64,000 nt of DNA from Morinoia aosen (taxonomy: Eukaryota; Arthropoda; Malacostraca; Amphipoda; Talitridae), in the NCBI GenBank assembly GCA_030386875.1, contig CM059563.1:50161602-50225601 (forward strand), written 5' to 3'. A model generated the notes under the pieces. The model was not told the origin of the DNA and searched no databases. It saw nothing but the letters and a program-made list of their open reading frames with translations. Positions 21,801 through 36,800 of this stretch are shown one piece after another. Made by a program: the position numbers and the translations under genes. How positions within the stretch are numbered: position 1 is the stretch's first letter; the number at the start of each line of letters is the position of its first letter.

Positions 21801-24800
21801 TCGGGAACTGCTTCCAAAAAGACAAACCTGACGATGAAACAGGCAGAGAGTTGCCAAGGCGCACGATGGCGGGCTGCTGAGCGGCGGAGGCGGCGCTGCG
21901 TTTGGCTGCCGCCGCCACCTGGCTGAGCTGGGCGATACTCAGCCCGCCGCGACCCGCACCTGCTACACAGCGGGGCAATTGAAAAGTTAGCCAAAAATTG
22001 CACCGGTGTGTGCAATGCAACACAGCATTTACACATGGCAGCTTTAAAAAAGCTTAGGAGTTGTAACGTGCTGCAGTGAAAAATTCAGTAAAGGTGTCAG
22101 AGCTTAAATTCTTCATACTCATTACTAATGAGTATGATAGAGACGCCAATTCTTTTTTTTTTAGCTAAGATAAATGGAAACTCATAATTTTCATTATGGA
22201 TTAAGATTTCCCCATGACTTGCAATACCATGACTCGAGGGACGAACAAAGTTTTTGAATAGCACTCCCAAAATACATCATGGTCCAAGACGTACATACCC
22301 TACTTTCATCATCACCTAGCTTCGATACAGCAACAAAGCTTTCCAGAATCTCTTACCAGCAGCAATGAAGTGCGTGCCACTCGACGTTTGTATGAGCTGG
22401 CCGAGCTGCTGCGGCAGTCGCTTGCCTGCACCTGCGGACGACGCTGCGCCCGTCGCCTCGCTCACGCGGTTCACAACTGCTCCCTTAACATCAAAACAAA
22501 CACATTCGGTATCATCAATACCAAACTCCATGGCTGCGTGCGGCTGATCTAATTAGGCAGAGCGTCTCAGCGACATACGGCACGCAGATTGCAGAAGTAA
22601 AGGTTTAGGTGATGGAGAGTGAGTTGGAAAGAACAGCGTCACTTTAATGGGGGGTGGTATTAATCAGTCAAGCAAGGGCCGTATTGCAACGCAGTATATT
22701 TCCTTTCATAAGAATAAGTTGGAATGCTGAAAAAGCGCGAATTTTATTTCGCGCAAAAATGGATGTGTAATCAATATTTAATGTAAGTTGAGAATGTCTC
22801 AATGTCTGGCATAGCTTTGACAAGTTAAAATCTTCTAAGCAATGAACATCAGCTGATATATTTGAGGATAAGAGTTAGGAAAAACGTTACATACAAAATG
22901 AACTTGCTTGCACAAATATTAGGAAATGATCAAGATGAGAGAAAGTCGAGAACTAGAGATCCATAAAAATTCTAAGCTTCCAGCATTTGAACAAAAGAAG
23001 GCAAAACAATATTTCTATAACTTCACATATGAAGTGGAGTTACTTATTATTTTTTCTCATGTCTGGCGCAAAATTTCATGAGCAATTACGCTTCCACATG
23101 TAATAATTATAAAAAAACGAGGACCAACAATTTTTCTTCCTTTGTCATTTATTCTACCGCACAAAAATTAGGCAAATTCATATGAGGAAAAAAATACTCA
23201 ATAATAAGAAGAATTTTCGAGCATCATGAAGATCATCAAAGACGAGAGAAGGCCAACCTTAGCAATGGCAGCAGAAGGCAGAGCAACACGGATGGTCTGT
23301 ATGCCAGAGGCGGTAGAGACTTGGATGGTCTGCAAATTGCCGGCCATCAGTGCGCGCATGCTGCCGCCGCTCCCAACCTTAACGGAGACGTCACGTGACA
23401 CAAGATTTACTGTTAAGAAATTAACTACAATACTTTGCCTATACACAAAACTGTACTCATTATTTCTACCTTTTTAAGCACCAATATTCTTCATTTACTA
23501 AACTGCATTTTCATCACACATCAAAAACCTCCCATATTCCCTCACAATATTTATAAACATCATAATGCAGTGAGATAGGGGCTATAAAATTACACAAAGA
23601 TATTCAATGCGAGACATTCATTTACGTGTTGCTGTACCTCAATCCACTTCAGAATTGGGTGAAATCTAAATGTACCTATTTCATATTAGTACATGTTTAA
23701 CCGTCACAATAACGACTGCAGAGAACAATAATATTCATGCAACTGATGCTTGGCTACGATTGTCAAAAACGATATTTTGTTGGTAGCTGTAGTGAGTGTA
23801 GAGTATTTTCTCGCTACATCACAATTCAAATTCTGGGGACTCTGTTTCGCGTGGTTTCTCTCGCCAAAATAAAATGCACACCACAATTGCATTGACAGAG
23901 AACCTAGAAATAGGAAAGCCAGCATAACTAGGGCTGCATTAGCTTCTTTGCCTATACAAATCAACACAAGTATTTTCTTTTAAAAATACTTTGATGCAAA
24001 ACAGTTGTCACTACCTTGAGAACAGTAGTTGTGGGGGTGGAGGTGGTCAGTGGCAGCACTGATGCACCCCCTTGAGGCGTCGTCACAAAACTGCCCAGCG
24101 CTGACGCCTCCTGAGCAGCGGACGACACGGCCGCTGCGGCAGCAGGCGCAGAAGAAGGAGTAGGTTTGACTAGGACTCCTTTGACAGCAAACGGGGAGAC
24201 GGACGAGGTAGCGGGAGCCCCGGAGGAGACGGTGGCGACGTTGGGTGAGGGAGCGGTGGGCGAGAAAGAGTTGTTCAAGAAGGTGCTGTGGCCAGTGCTG
24301 AGGAGCGTGTGCTGCACGCTGCCTGCAGTGTACGACACCTGCGGCCCCACCACCGCGTTGATACCAGCGAGCGCCGCAGTTGATCGCACGCTCCCTAAAT
24401 TGAAGGAGCTGTTGGAACTGCTGTTCCTGTCGCTCACTGCGTTGTTGTTGATGTTCCTAAGGATGGTGTTGCTGATGCTGCTGTGCACACCACCGCTCAA
24501 AACTTTGGTTGGTATTTCGCGCTTGACTAGAATATCTTCAGGTAGCATCTTCACCTGACCTCCATCAACCTGCAATAAGTTCAAAATAAATACAATCACA
24601 AATGAATATTAATATTTTTCTATATAATATGAGCATGGAAACACTTCCTCACATCAGGAAATAACATTTTTGTGCCCTATGATAAGTGGGATCAATAATG
24701 ACACGTTTGTAAACATCACCCAATATCGAGACACTGGTGTTTACAAAAGTCTTACAGAGGAAAACCTAACTCTTTGTGAACTGCGCAAATGATTATTTAA

Positions 24801-27800
24801 TCCGTTAAAATCCTCGTTTTTTGTGGTTCTTCGATTAACTTTGTAATACACACACATATGATCATCAAGTATTTCCCTCACTCTACTCTTACAAATGACG
24901 TCACGCCATCTAATATAATATTCGCTTCAATCATGACAAACACGTTTTGAATAGAAATTAATCGCAAATGGCCAGTGCATTATCGCCATCTCCTGAAGAA
25001 TTTTAATCCTATACGTCCTATCATTAGAAATCACAACTCCAAATAGCTCAAAGAACAGCAAGCTTAAGATATAAATGGCGAAACATGACAGTGAAATTTC
25101 ACACCATTCTTGGTTAGCATAAAAATCAAATTAACATACATCAAGTGCCTGTCCCTCTAAAATCGTCAGAGGAAATCGACAGAGTCAAAGAAGCTACAGC
25201 GATAAATTCTATCAAAATTAACACTCCAACGACATAAATTAACATGACAGTAGAGGGTGCAGAGCATCTTACCTTAGCAGAGGTGTTGAGGGGGTCGAGG
25301 GAGACGTTAGGGGGAGCAGAGTTGAGGAGAGGCTTGCTCGCCTCCCTGCTGGGGGTCTTGGGCCGCGCGTGCCGTCGGACGGCCATCTTCTTGTTCTTGA
25401 GGGTGCCGGGCCCGTGCAGGTGGTGCATGCGCTCTGCCCGCATCCACACAAATGAGGCCACCATTTCCACATTTTTACTCGGAAGATCAATAGCAAAAAA
25501 ATTGCTCACTCGTGTTCTTAAAAGAGAAGCACAGTATTCCAGATATACGTTTTAAAAACCACCGCGATGAGAGAAAATCTGAGCAAAAATTATATATTTT
25601 TTATGTATTTTAAAATATTGTAGGCGTCTCAGCACTTTTGTAAACCTCACTACGCTTAATATGGATAAAATCATAAGTTAGGTTAAGCATCCCTAACCAC
25701 ATCAAAGGCGTTCTAAGAAAAGAAGGAGGCCGGCACCATTCAGCATAGACTTGAGAGAAAGCAGAAACTATGCACAAGGTGCATAGAAACAGCAAGTTGA
25801 GAAAAAAGTCTTTGAAATTAATGTTGAAGAAGGAAGTAGTAGGTACTGTGCTACAGGGCAGCAGTGAACTGAATAAATGTGTCCGTAACTAAGTAAAAAA
25901 AAAAACTTTTCTATTTCCACAAAAAAAAGCCTACCTAATCTTAAGCTCGGGACTTTCCATATCCTCCCTGAGAGTGCTGGCTCCTATAAATATAATAGTT
26001 ACAGTCTCCTGAGGGGGAATGCGGAATCGATGCACAAGGGGAGTTCCCACACAAAATCCCCTCTGCTCAGAAACAGTAACTTGTAAAGGAAAGATATGAA
26101 ACAAGATAATATTAGAAGGCGAAAGTCAGAGATGTCGAGAAAAAGGAGAGCAGTAAATTGAAAAAGGAGGTACTTAACAAATCAAAAGGCCTATTCTATT
26201 TCAACCAAAAGAAGGCCTACCTAATTTTCAGCCAGAGACCTCAGATTTTTGTCTTCGAAACGCCAATCCAACAGATACAATACTTGCATCCCCTGAGGGG
26301 CTTCTTTTCTCGCGGTTATTTTTTAATTGAATGAGAGCGTGTCTTTTGCTTTGGCTAAAACCGGCAATGTAGAGAGCATGTATGTAAGTTTCAATATGGT
26401 GCGGGAATATGGCACACACGCATGAATAAAACCAACACTTGAATATACTTGAGATATCACAGATGATAAGATAAATCTTGCTTGGTTTTTAAAAAGGAGA
26501 AAGTCAAGTAGAATTATTCTCGTATTTTAACTCCATGTTTGCTCAGCTGAGCGATTACAACAGAGAAACACAGTGAAGTAAAAGTTCATGTGACAACAAA
26601 AGGGTGCAAAATTAATGTGTTTTGATAGGCACATCTAGCTATGCAAGCAAACGATAGTGAAAGTCTTGATGAGACAAAAAAAATGAAATAAGAATATGAA
26701 ATAGAAGACGGAGATACTCATGCAGTGGGTCGGCTGCACGATGCGCCGGCCTCGACAAGCAAGAGAAAGAGAAACTACCTATTTCGTGTATCAACGCAGC
26801 AACAGGGGTCAGCAAAACACGCTCTTGAGGCAGAGCTCTGATTTTACAACGGACCAGAAAATTAAAAGGGTACAATTCAGCTGTCAAATGATTGACCTAC
26901 CTTACTTTTCCAGTACTTCCCCAAGGTCGGTTGATTTTGATTTGATAAAACTAATCTGGGGTCGTACTTTCAAACTAACCATCCTACTTCAACTAACCCA
27001 TTCTACCTCATTTCTATTTGAGAGTATTCACTATTGAAACGGGTTAGAGAGTGCCAAATTATTGCACCAGCCATTAGAGCCAACAGCACACACCGAACTC
27101 CTTCTCATCCCGGTTCCTGTGAAGGTAGACCCAAAGCTTCTTGTTGGCGAGGTACTTGACGCAGGGGTCCTGCTCGTAGTGGAGCCTGTCCAGCGCCCCC
27201 GACACGACGCTGTTGAGGGCGCTCTCAGCAGCAGGGGTGTGCAGGGGCGCCACGTACTGCGACTCGCGCAGCAGCTCGCAGATCTCCGCTCGAGTGCCCT
27301 CACCGTTCGGGAGGCGCGCCACCGCGTCCCTCACTAAACAAACCAAATGAAAATTAAATGCGCTCATTAGGTAGCACTGATACTTTACCTATAACTTGCT
27401 AAAGCGGTCATAGACTATCAATTTTATTGTCAATATAATTGTCAATAATGAATATTGACAACTAAATTGATCGTCTGTGGGCTTCATTGACGACCGTCAA
27501 TGTAACGGAACCACTGCGAAATGACCTCATGTCTTAGTGGGCGAAAAAAATCTCATCAATATATTGAGTCAATGATATTGACAATTAAATTGATCGTCCA
27601 TGGGCCGCTTAAGAAGCTGGTTCTTTACGAGTTCAAGATATAATTATTAGCAAAACAGGATCATTGGGACACGAGACCAAGACTGAACTGAATCCCACGT
27701 AATAGAGCTGATGATGATATTTGAGAATTTCTATAGTGCTGCATAAAAATTATTCAAGGAAATGCACAGGGATGAAATTGAAACATAGATGATTTGTAAA

Positions 27801-30800
27801 AAAATTAAAGGAATACCGTAGAACAATGTTTTAAAAAAATTATCAGGCATAATTATTCTTACGTCAAAACCTCAGTTTGTTTTGATCAAGGCAATCACTG
27901 CAGCTTAGTTCAGGAGGTGAAAATGTAAGCAGAAACAGTGCCGGTAGAGCAAAAGCAGCACCTCAGTAGGCTCCACTTAGAGAGGTAAATAGGAGAAAAG
28001 CATTAGGGTAATTTGAACAAAAAGGAAATGATAGCATTTGAGAACAATGAGGGTTTCTGAAAAAGAAGACTTTTAGAGCGCAGCCAAGGTCCCCTTCTAA
28101 GAATTATTTCATGAAAGAAACTGACTAGGGCATGCAACTTCAGAACATTTTTATTCATTCAATATAAGTCCAGGAAAGCCACCATTTATCATGAAAGCAC
28201 TAACCGCCTTCAGATATAGTATATGAAACCCTCCATTGGAGCAAAATTTTTATGGAAGTAATGGAAGTCCTAACATAGTTAACCATTTATTTAAGATTAA
28301 TACTCTGAAGATTTAAGCCCCATTTCTGGAAAGCCAAGCAGCCATCACAGAGAAACACAAGGAAATTCCAGTTACCGAGAGAGAGAGAACAAGAGAGTTA
28401 CCAAGTGCCAGGATGGTGACGTAGGCAGGCCTGCTGGGGGTGAGGAGGGAGTGCCCCCGCGCTTTGTTGGGGCCGCTGTGTTGCGAGTAGATGCCCTTCA
28501 CGGGGCCCACTACGGCCTCGTAGCCGTGTACTCTGCGGGCAACACGCACCATTACAACACTAACACTCTACAGCAAATAGCACGCATCATAACATTAACA
28601 CTCTGTAGTGGATAACACGCACCATCATACTAATTAAGGATCAACTAAGTAAACCAAATAATGTAGGATCAGAGCAAAACGAAAGGTTAAATTGTGAAAC
28701 ATGTAAATACTAAGTAAAAGAGAAGTATTATTGCCGAGGTTCGCAGAATTGCTCCAATGTTTCGAACTGAAAGCAATCTCAGGTAGGAATGTGTTGCATT
28801 GAACTGCATGAAATATTTGCAACCTGGTTGAGAAAATTTATTATAAAAACGGAATTAATTAGGGGGCATCTATATGATTATAAAATTAAATGCTGAATAT
28901 CCTAGATCAGTCCTCACTGCAGAAGAAAAAATTACAGTAAATTTAATGAAATGGGCGTCCTTGTGAAGAACAAAAATAGTGTTTGAAGCATCATTTGTGG
29001 GTGTGACAAAGTGTGAGGAGTTGGCTTTGGTAAAGGCTTCGATAGAATAATTTGTTCAAGTGTAGTTATGACGTTGAATCTAACGGTACTAACATACCAC
29101 TAGAGGGAGCAATTAATGTTTAGCTTCAACGTATTTTTCAAGATAACTTTACCATTATGAAATACGATAGGACTCGATTCCAACGCTTGCTGGAAATTGC
29201 ACTAAAAGATTTATTTTTTTGTGTTCAATGAGAAAACTTGCAAGCTAATTGAAGGTCTGGCAATAGGCTCAAGCCTTTCTCTCTTCATAGCAAACTCATT
29301 TTTGGCCCACACACAGAAGAATTTTCTGACCCTATGACCTGTTACATTAAGCCCTTATTCAATCAATGACATCTGGATGATACATTCGTTTTATTTCGAT
29401 TAGAACATGAAGCTAATAGATTTCACAAAGATATCAATGCAACTCATCCTAGTATTGAATTTACAATGGAAATAGAACAAAACGGGCAAATTCTGTTCCT
29501 AGATGCTCTCGCAAAGAAATCAAACTCAAGGTTCATTACCTCTGTCTACAGGAAGCCGATATTTACCGGCTTGGAATGAACTATTGCACTTGTGTTTGTG
29601 TGAGGAATCCAATAAACCTGATATAAATAGTTCACTTCACTGTGTACATTGGATACGTAGTACCTTTAATGTATTCCACTTATTGAACTTACAAGGAATT
29701 CGTGTTGAACTCACTGCTAAAACTGAATGAAATACGGCCGTCTAAGCCCATTTTGAGAGCAGCCCAAAGAAGAAAGTGACCAAACAATAATGTGGAGGTG
29801 ATGGATAGAAATCAAAACAAAACTAATGATGAATATTACAAGGCTATACTCCAAAATTAACCAATATGAGTGATATGGAAAATAAACTGTACCCACACAA
29901 ATTTTCATCATTGCCTATTTTATTCTAAGCGCTGGCAAGAAGATCTTGAGTACTACAAATGAAAACAGTGTATATAAACACACTATTGAGTGGCGTACAG
30001 CCAAAAAGCATTCAAGTGTGCCACAGACACCTCAGACTTGAACAACGGCAATGATGGTTAGTAGTCGAAATTAAATCTGTCAGGGAACCACGCATCTTAA
30101 TCCCGGAATTCACCTGTACGTGAAGGCCTTGTGAGGTCGTTCATATCTCAATTTCTCCTGGCTACGGAAGAGGATTTTTTCTTCCTCGGACGCAGGCTGC
30201 ACTACCCAGCTGGTGGGGAACCGCGGCAGTGGAATGCTTTCCTCACTGTCGTCCTCCTCCCCCTCCTCCTCCACAGGCTCGCTTTGCAGCAGAGACATGT
30301 GGGTCAGGTCTTCCCCTTTGGGGAGCCAGCCGTCTGACCAAATCGACCTGGACACACAAAGTATTAATGATCATAGGCCGAGCAGCAGGAGGCTGTAAAA
30401 CACATAAAAAACACCAGAAATGTGCTACCAGATAGAAAAATCTGAATCAAAGACAAATTCAGTCAATTATGCCTGCATCTCCCTAAATGTTTACATTTTC
30501 AAAAGCCTCTGAAAAATCCATAAAAATCAAATCCACTATCAGACAAAATATCACAATGGGATAAGAACATTTGATCCTCTATTAATCTTTTTCACAGCAA
30601 ACTTAATCTGTCAGCAGACAACAGGCCACTGGACTCCAAATACTCCGTCATACGTGCAGCAATTGAGCATTAAACAGTTTTGCAGCCCACTGCTGACATG
30701 ACACTAACTGGGCGGTTGTACATTGTGATAAACTTAATAAAGAGCGGAACAGCAATCAATTGCAAGCATATGAATGGCAATACTCCCCAAAAATAAAAAC

Positions 30801-33800
30801 CTGAAAATAAAAGGGGTGGTGAAAAAATGCCAACGTTGACAGCTTGGGGTGAACGTCATCTGTGCCAACCTCAGAAGTGCGTCCAAGTTTCGTACTTCTA
30901 CACTAAAGACTACAGCAGCAAATACTATCGTAAAAAACAAGGCCAGGTACAAGAGCATCCCCAGTGGATGAAGAGAAGCCAGCAGCACCAGCAGCTGACT
31001 CACGACTAGCAGCGACAGTTACAGAACCAGCATAAATATCCCACAACCAAAAATTGACCCACCCACAGAGCGCCACATTTACCCCATCCATTTATCTCGA
31101 GAGTATCCCCACATTACCCAACCTACCATCCTTTTGGTCGCCGTATCACAGCTCTTTAAAAGGTTATATTCTTAAGAAAAATATTCCACGTAACTCAAAG
31201 TGCTCTAACTGATTTTTGGCCAAGCTAAACAATGTCTTCCTAGATTCAACACACGGGCCGAAAGCACAAACAACGCGAATGGCTTTCTAGACTGAAATCA
31301 ACAGAACAACTTTTTTAATATATTAACGGAGCAATTAAAATCTTGTATTTTGCTGAGATAGTGTGGGAATAATGGGAGCCAATATTTGAAAATGAAATAG
31401 CTATTGTATTTACACTGAAAGAAAAGTAAGGACCATGAATATCCCACCCACTTGAAGCAAATATTCAAGGCAAATTAATCACTCCTATTAGAAATGGAGG
31501 AAAGTTTTGCTGTTAATTTAGTTAGGACACACGATGTCATGGAAATTTAGTAAAAATGGCAAAATTATTTTTATTGCAAACATTTGAAGAAATTATAGAA
31601 TGCTATGCTCTTCTCATGTTGACACATCCATTTATGATTTTTTTCTTCACAATGAAAATGCGTCACTATTTGCTCGAGCAGCAAATTACTAACAGACTTT
31701 TCAAGGAACAGAGACATGACTGAGAATGATAATTATTTATAGGGCAGATTTTAGGGAAATTTAATCAATCTTGATTCTTGTCAACATCCCATTGAAATAA
31801 AAAAAAGCTTAGTACAGCCCAAGTTAAGGCAACCTATCTCAACTTAAATAGGCAATAGATAACAGAATAAAACTCACAAGGTTTAAACAAAACATGAAAC
31901 TTCACTTGAAGACATAACTCCCATATTGATCAGTAAATTACGAGTAGAAAATAACAAAAGCAATAGAAATATAAAAGTTCACAAGTCGCCAGCATTATTC
32001 AGCGCAGATAGTGAACAAAAAAAGCAAACATTTCAAGCTTTGCAACTAGCAGGGAAATATCAAGCATGTCAGCCAAGTGATCCAGGCACACAAGAGAATC
32101 AAACAATTGCTCAAGTTGATAGGAAAGAAGCAGCTGATATTCCCGTACAACACAGTCACCAAAAAATGGTCATACATCACCGGTGGCAAACTCACCTGTT
32201 GTTGATCCAGTGATGGTAGAGCGTCTGCAACTTGGCATCTGAGTCACGGCCGGCGCCGATCCACTGGTAGGCTTGCACTGCCTCCTTGTACTCGATGTAG
32301 GGTACAAATTCGGCAGGCTGCAGTTCGGTGGTGAAGCCCGCTAGGAAGCACACGGCGGCCGGCAGCGCTTGCAGCCACGACAGGGCTGGCTGCAGCTGCT
32401 TCGTGTGTCTGTGGTGGGAAATTTTGTTAATGGCACTAATGGTTGGTGAAATTAATAATTTAGCTTTCTAGAGCTGTATATGTAAAAAACGCAGATGTTT
32501 GCAAGATCTTATTTCTTGATAGATGATGATGAAAAAACCAAGTCCGTCCAACCAAACCCAAGCCCTGAAAGCCAAACAAATTTGTAGCGCATTTTCCTGT
32601 GCAAAGTTTTCATGTTTCTTACGTATGTTGAAGTGGATTCTTAATCCATCAACTTTGTCACATAAAGCAAAGGCATAGAGCTGGCAGACAATAATCTTAA
32701 CGGTGTACACCTTCTTGAAGGAAAACCTATCATTTTTTACTATTTTATCCTCATCTGGGGCTCACAAGGGAAATTGGTATTAATTCTATTTTTAATTGCT
32801 ATAAAACTTTTTCCTTTCCGACTGCAGATTTCTAGCCGTAGCAACATTCCATTTATTTGTCATAACCTTCTACTGTATTTTCAGGTGGATTAATCTCCCT
32901 AAATGACCAAATCCACTTGATCTATTTTGTAAGAATCATCAACAAGACTATTCAACATAGCTCCAAATCTCAATCTGATGATTAATTTTGTATTTACTCC
33001 TAAAGCTAAATATGCAGGGCAGATCTTCGTCAGAACATGCAGTAGCTGCACATATCCCACAGGGCCCCTCAACTCCGCTGAAGCCAAGTCACCGTTAGTT
33101 TGCAGCATACAAGAACCCATAAAAATGGAACGTGCTCCTACTGGGACTTATTGCAACCGGCCATCCTCAAACGTGAAAAAATTCCTTTTAAGCTAGAACA
33201 TCTTCATAACCTAAGCTTCAATTTAATATTTTCGAAGAAGAAGGGGTGCATTGAAGTACTATAAATTACTATTACCTGTAATATAATCTTTATTAACTGC
33301 GTTGTTCTTTTAACCTTACAGAATATAACTAAAACTTTGAATACATAACATTGTCAATACGCGCGCAATAATGGGATTTATTTCAAAATGATAACACATA
33401 CATTCAACAATGCTTAATAAACGGGAAATTCCACGAAAAATTAAAAAGCTTAATATTTGTGTTCTAATGGATGATTACAAGATTGGGAAGACTATAATCT
33501 TTGACATCAGAAAACAGAAAAATAAGCTATTGAAAGTTACGCTATCTTTTTCCATTGGAAGAAAAGCAATTAAACAGGGGATTGAATAGCTATAATATAT
33601 GTATACTATATATATGATATACGTAAGGTTGAAAAAATTATGTATATTTATTCTTATTTTGACTCTGCACTAGTTTCTTCTTTAAACTTGAAAAATGCAG
33701 AACAACTAGAACATCGTGCGTGTTCGAGTTACCTACCGGAGTTTTACTGCCCCTCTTAGATTCATACACTTGTTACAGAAAAGATCCATAGAATTCGCAT

Positions 33801-36800
33801 AATATACTCGTATTTGCAGACCTATTTTTAACACAATACTGTAGCTGAGCATTACCTGTACCAGCTGTTGCCAGAGGCAGTAGGCGAGTGTTGCCAGGCC
33901 TCGACACAACACTCGAGCTGCGGCCTCGTGAGGCGCTGCTCAGCAGGCTGGCAGATGATGTCCCGCAGCAGGCAGAAGAAGCATGAGTGGCTCTGGGGCA
34001 GCAGGGAGATGGGCGCGCTGTCGCTGCACGACCTGACACATTCACATCCAGTGAGTGGTGATGCTAAATTGCACATTGTGCCGTGAACATCATGCCATTT
34101 TCTTATGGTGAGGAGTTCAGCAAGACAAGAAATGTCCTGAAACCTACAGCTGATGCTACATATCACTTTAGCTAGCAGAGTAAAAAAGATTATTGGATAA
34201 ATCATAAAAAACTATTCCGAGCGTATGAGTATGATAAGAGTTACATGGAATGAGTCCACTTTTAAATATTTTTGGTCCTCCACCATCAATCCTTCTGAAC
34301 ATGAATTTGTAAACTCTGGCATCAATGAATGATGTTAGAGCCTTTTGATACATATCAGTAAAATCATTACACACTATACAAAAAATTGAACTTAAATTAA
34401 AATGCTCCGAAAGCCTAAAAATGAAATTATGATACAACAAAAAATGAAAAACACGAAGCCTCTGACCTGCTGGTGGAAAGAGCTGAGTCCCAACCAGATA
34501 GAAGGTCTTCGTCAGGAGGTTCCTCTTTAACAGCAGTGCCATTCACCGCAGCTCCCTCCCTGCCAGCCTGGTCCAGAGCTCTGCACACCAAAAGCCTTTG
34601 TTCAGCATCAGTTGCAACACAAAGTCAAGCAACAGAATCTTGGCTGAAATATGTCCTTGCAGAGCTAGCTGCTGGAACAGCATGGAAGTAGATGCCAGAG
34701 CTAACTGCTGGAACAGCATGGAAGTAGATATCAAAAAACTGTCACAACCCAAACAAGAAGGTAACGTATTTGCACAAATGCTAATGTGTGACAGTAATTT
34801 ATGTTTAATTTATAACTCAGAAACCAAATGATTATTGTTTAGTGTATCAGAAATCAAGTGAGAAACCAAATTATCAGAAATTAAATATTTATCACAAGCA
34901 AGATTTAATGTCACAGCAGCACAAATTTTGTCTTTCCTACACATATTTTGGTACATTGGAGGTCAAAAATTTCACTGTTTTAATTTCAATGTTAACTTCA
35001 GTATTTGGCGAGGCCAACAACTTTCGAAAACGCACGTGCTCTTCCTAAGCGTTGTGATATGTGTTATAGAGTTGGTCTTGGGACAAGGTTGACATACTTT
35101 TTCTGCGCATTGATCCAGAGCAGCACTGGTGAGTGGCGGCGTCTCAAAATTATAGGAAATATTGCGTTCAGACTCTAAGTTAGGAGTCCCCATAGCTGCA
35201 TTATTTGATGAGGTGCAGGCTACGGCCATGCACTATACTGTGAAACATTTCCTGCTAGTATTTGACAAAATTTATCTATTTCAACAAACAACTGGATATT
35301 TAAGGACAATTATGTTTTAAAGAGACCAGGCAGAAGAGTAATCACAGAGTTAACGTCATAAAATTTGTTTAAAAACACAACAGAGAAACAAGCATCTTCA
35401 ATTGGAAATTTTAAAATACCTGCTATAATGCAACACAACTTAACTTACACAATATAAATACTTGTAACAACCTGGTCGTTTGATAATTTGTTTGACTGTT
35501 CAAACTTACACACCACATGCACAGCACCATAAAACTACCAGCTTGCAACGTAATAGGCAATTTCTAAGCTCACCTTCTTTTAGCAGGAAGTAAAGCACCA
35601 GCTTTCACACTCCGCTTCCTGCCTTTGCCCTCCACATCTCCGGTGCCTCCTTCATTCTTGACTTCCCCAGAGCCGAGCGAGACGTAGCGTGCCAGAGATG
35701 AGAGTTTGTCTCCGTTTTGACTGCCATCAACTGTAGAACTGTGACTGTTTTCCTCTTGTTCCCCGTCTGGCTCTTCTACTTTGATGCCACACACGGCACT
35801 CCAGCCCTGGGCCCCTCCTTCACCAGGCAGACGATCCTTCTTAGCTCTGGCCTTCAGAGGAGGTTTGCTGCTCGTGGTTAGGGACGGAGACAGGCCAGGA
35901 GGCATGCGCTTGCTGCTCTCGCAGACCCTCCAGATGACGTCTGTCAAAGTTATGCCTGTGGTGTCACTCCACGCGCAGTATTCGCCCTGTAATGACAACC
36001 ATGCAAGAACATCATTTATTTACCACGCGCTAACAAATGATATATGATCCTGCAGATGACGTAACTGGCCGTTTTAAGCACTCAGTAGTCTCATGGGTAA
36101 GCAATACTTTTTACTGCCACAGAAGGTGAAAACAGTAGCAGTAAAGCATGGTATAAACAAATCATAAAAAAATTTTTGTTTCAACTATTTCAAAATACTA
36201 CTCTCTCCAAGTATATTTTGTTATCTCAAGTGAAAGAAAAAGACGGGAGAAAGATAGTAGAAAGGTGTAACATGCAGGAAAGATGGGCGTGATATGCAAT
36301 CATTTGAATGTAGTAGAGAGCCAGAGATCGTGGTGGTTGGCAAAGAGAGACGGATGCCTGCTCTGTGAAATGCAAATGAGAGAATCTAAGGGCTATGAAG
36401 AACTATAAGACTCTGGACGAGATCAAAACAAGGAGAGCTCCTGCTTTGGATAGATGTGGGGGAAATTCATCAAAAATAATTTCAACTGAAAATTGATGAA
36501 TTCACTTTTCAAAAAAGAGTTCTGAAAAAAAGAGCAGCTCCAATAACTGGTTCAATACTTCCACCATTAAAACTGGTACAAACTGGCTGTCAGTTACAAA
36601 TGGAAAACTGAAGAAGGATTCACTCCTCTGGATTTTACTGAAAAGCAGTATGGACAGGTACAGATTTGACAAAATTTGTAACCATGAACTCAAACCACAA
36701 CTTCTCGCCAAGAATTTCTGTGAGCATATATTCAGAGTACCACGATGAACTTTATAAATTTTCTTGCAAATGTATTGAACAATACTCATCAGCCCCCTCC

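Noticed and set aside
34972..35229. 85-codon minus frame as an extra NFRKB exon
   Set aside because: The available splice sites do not keep phase 2 between exons 5 and 6 without a stop.
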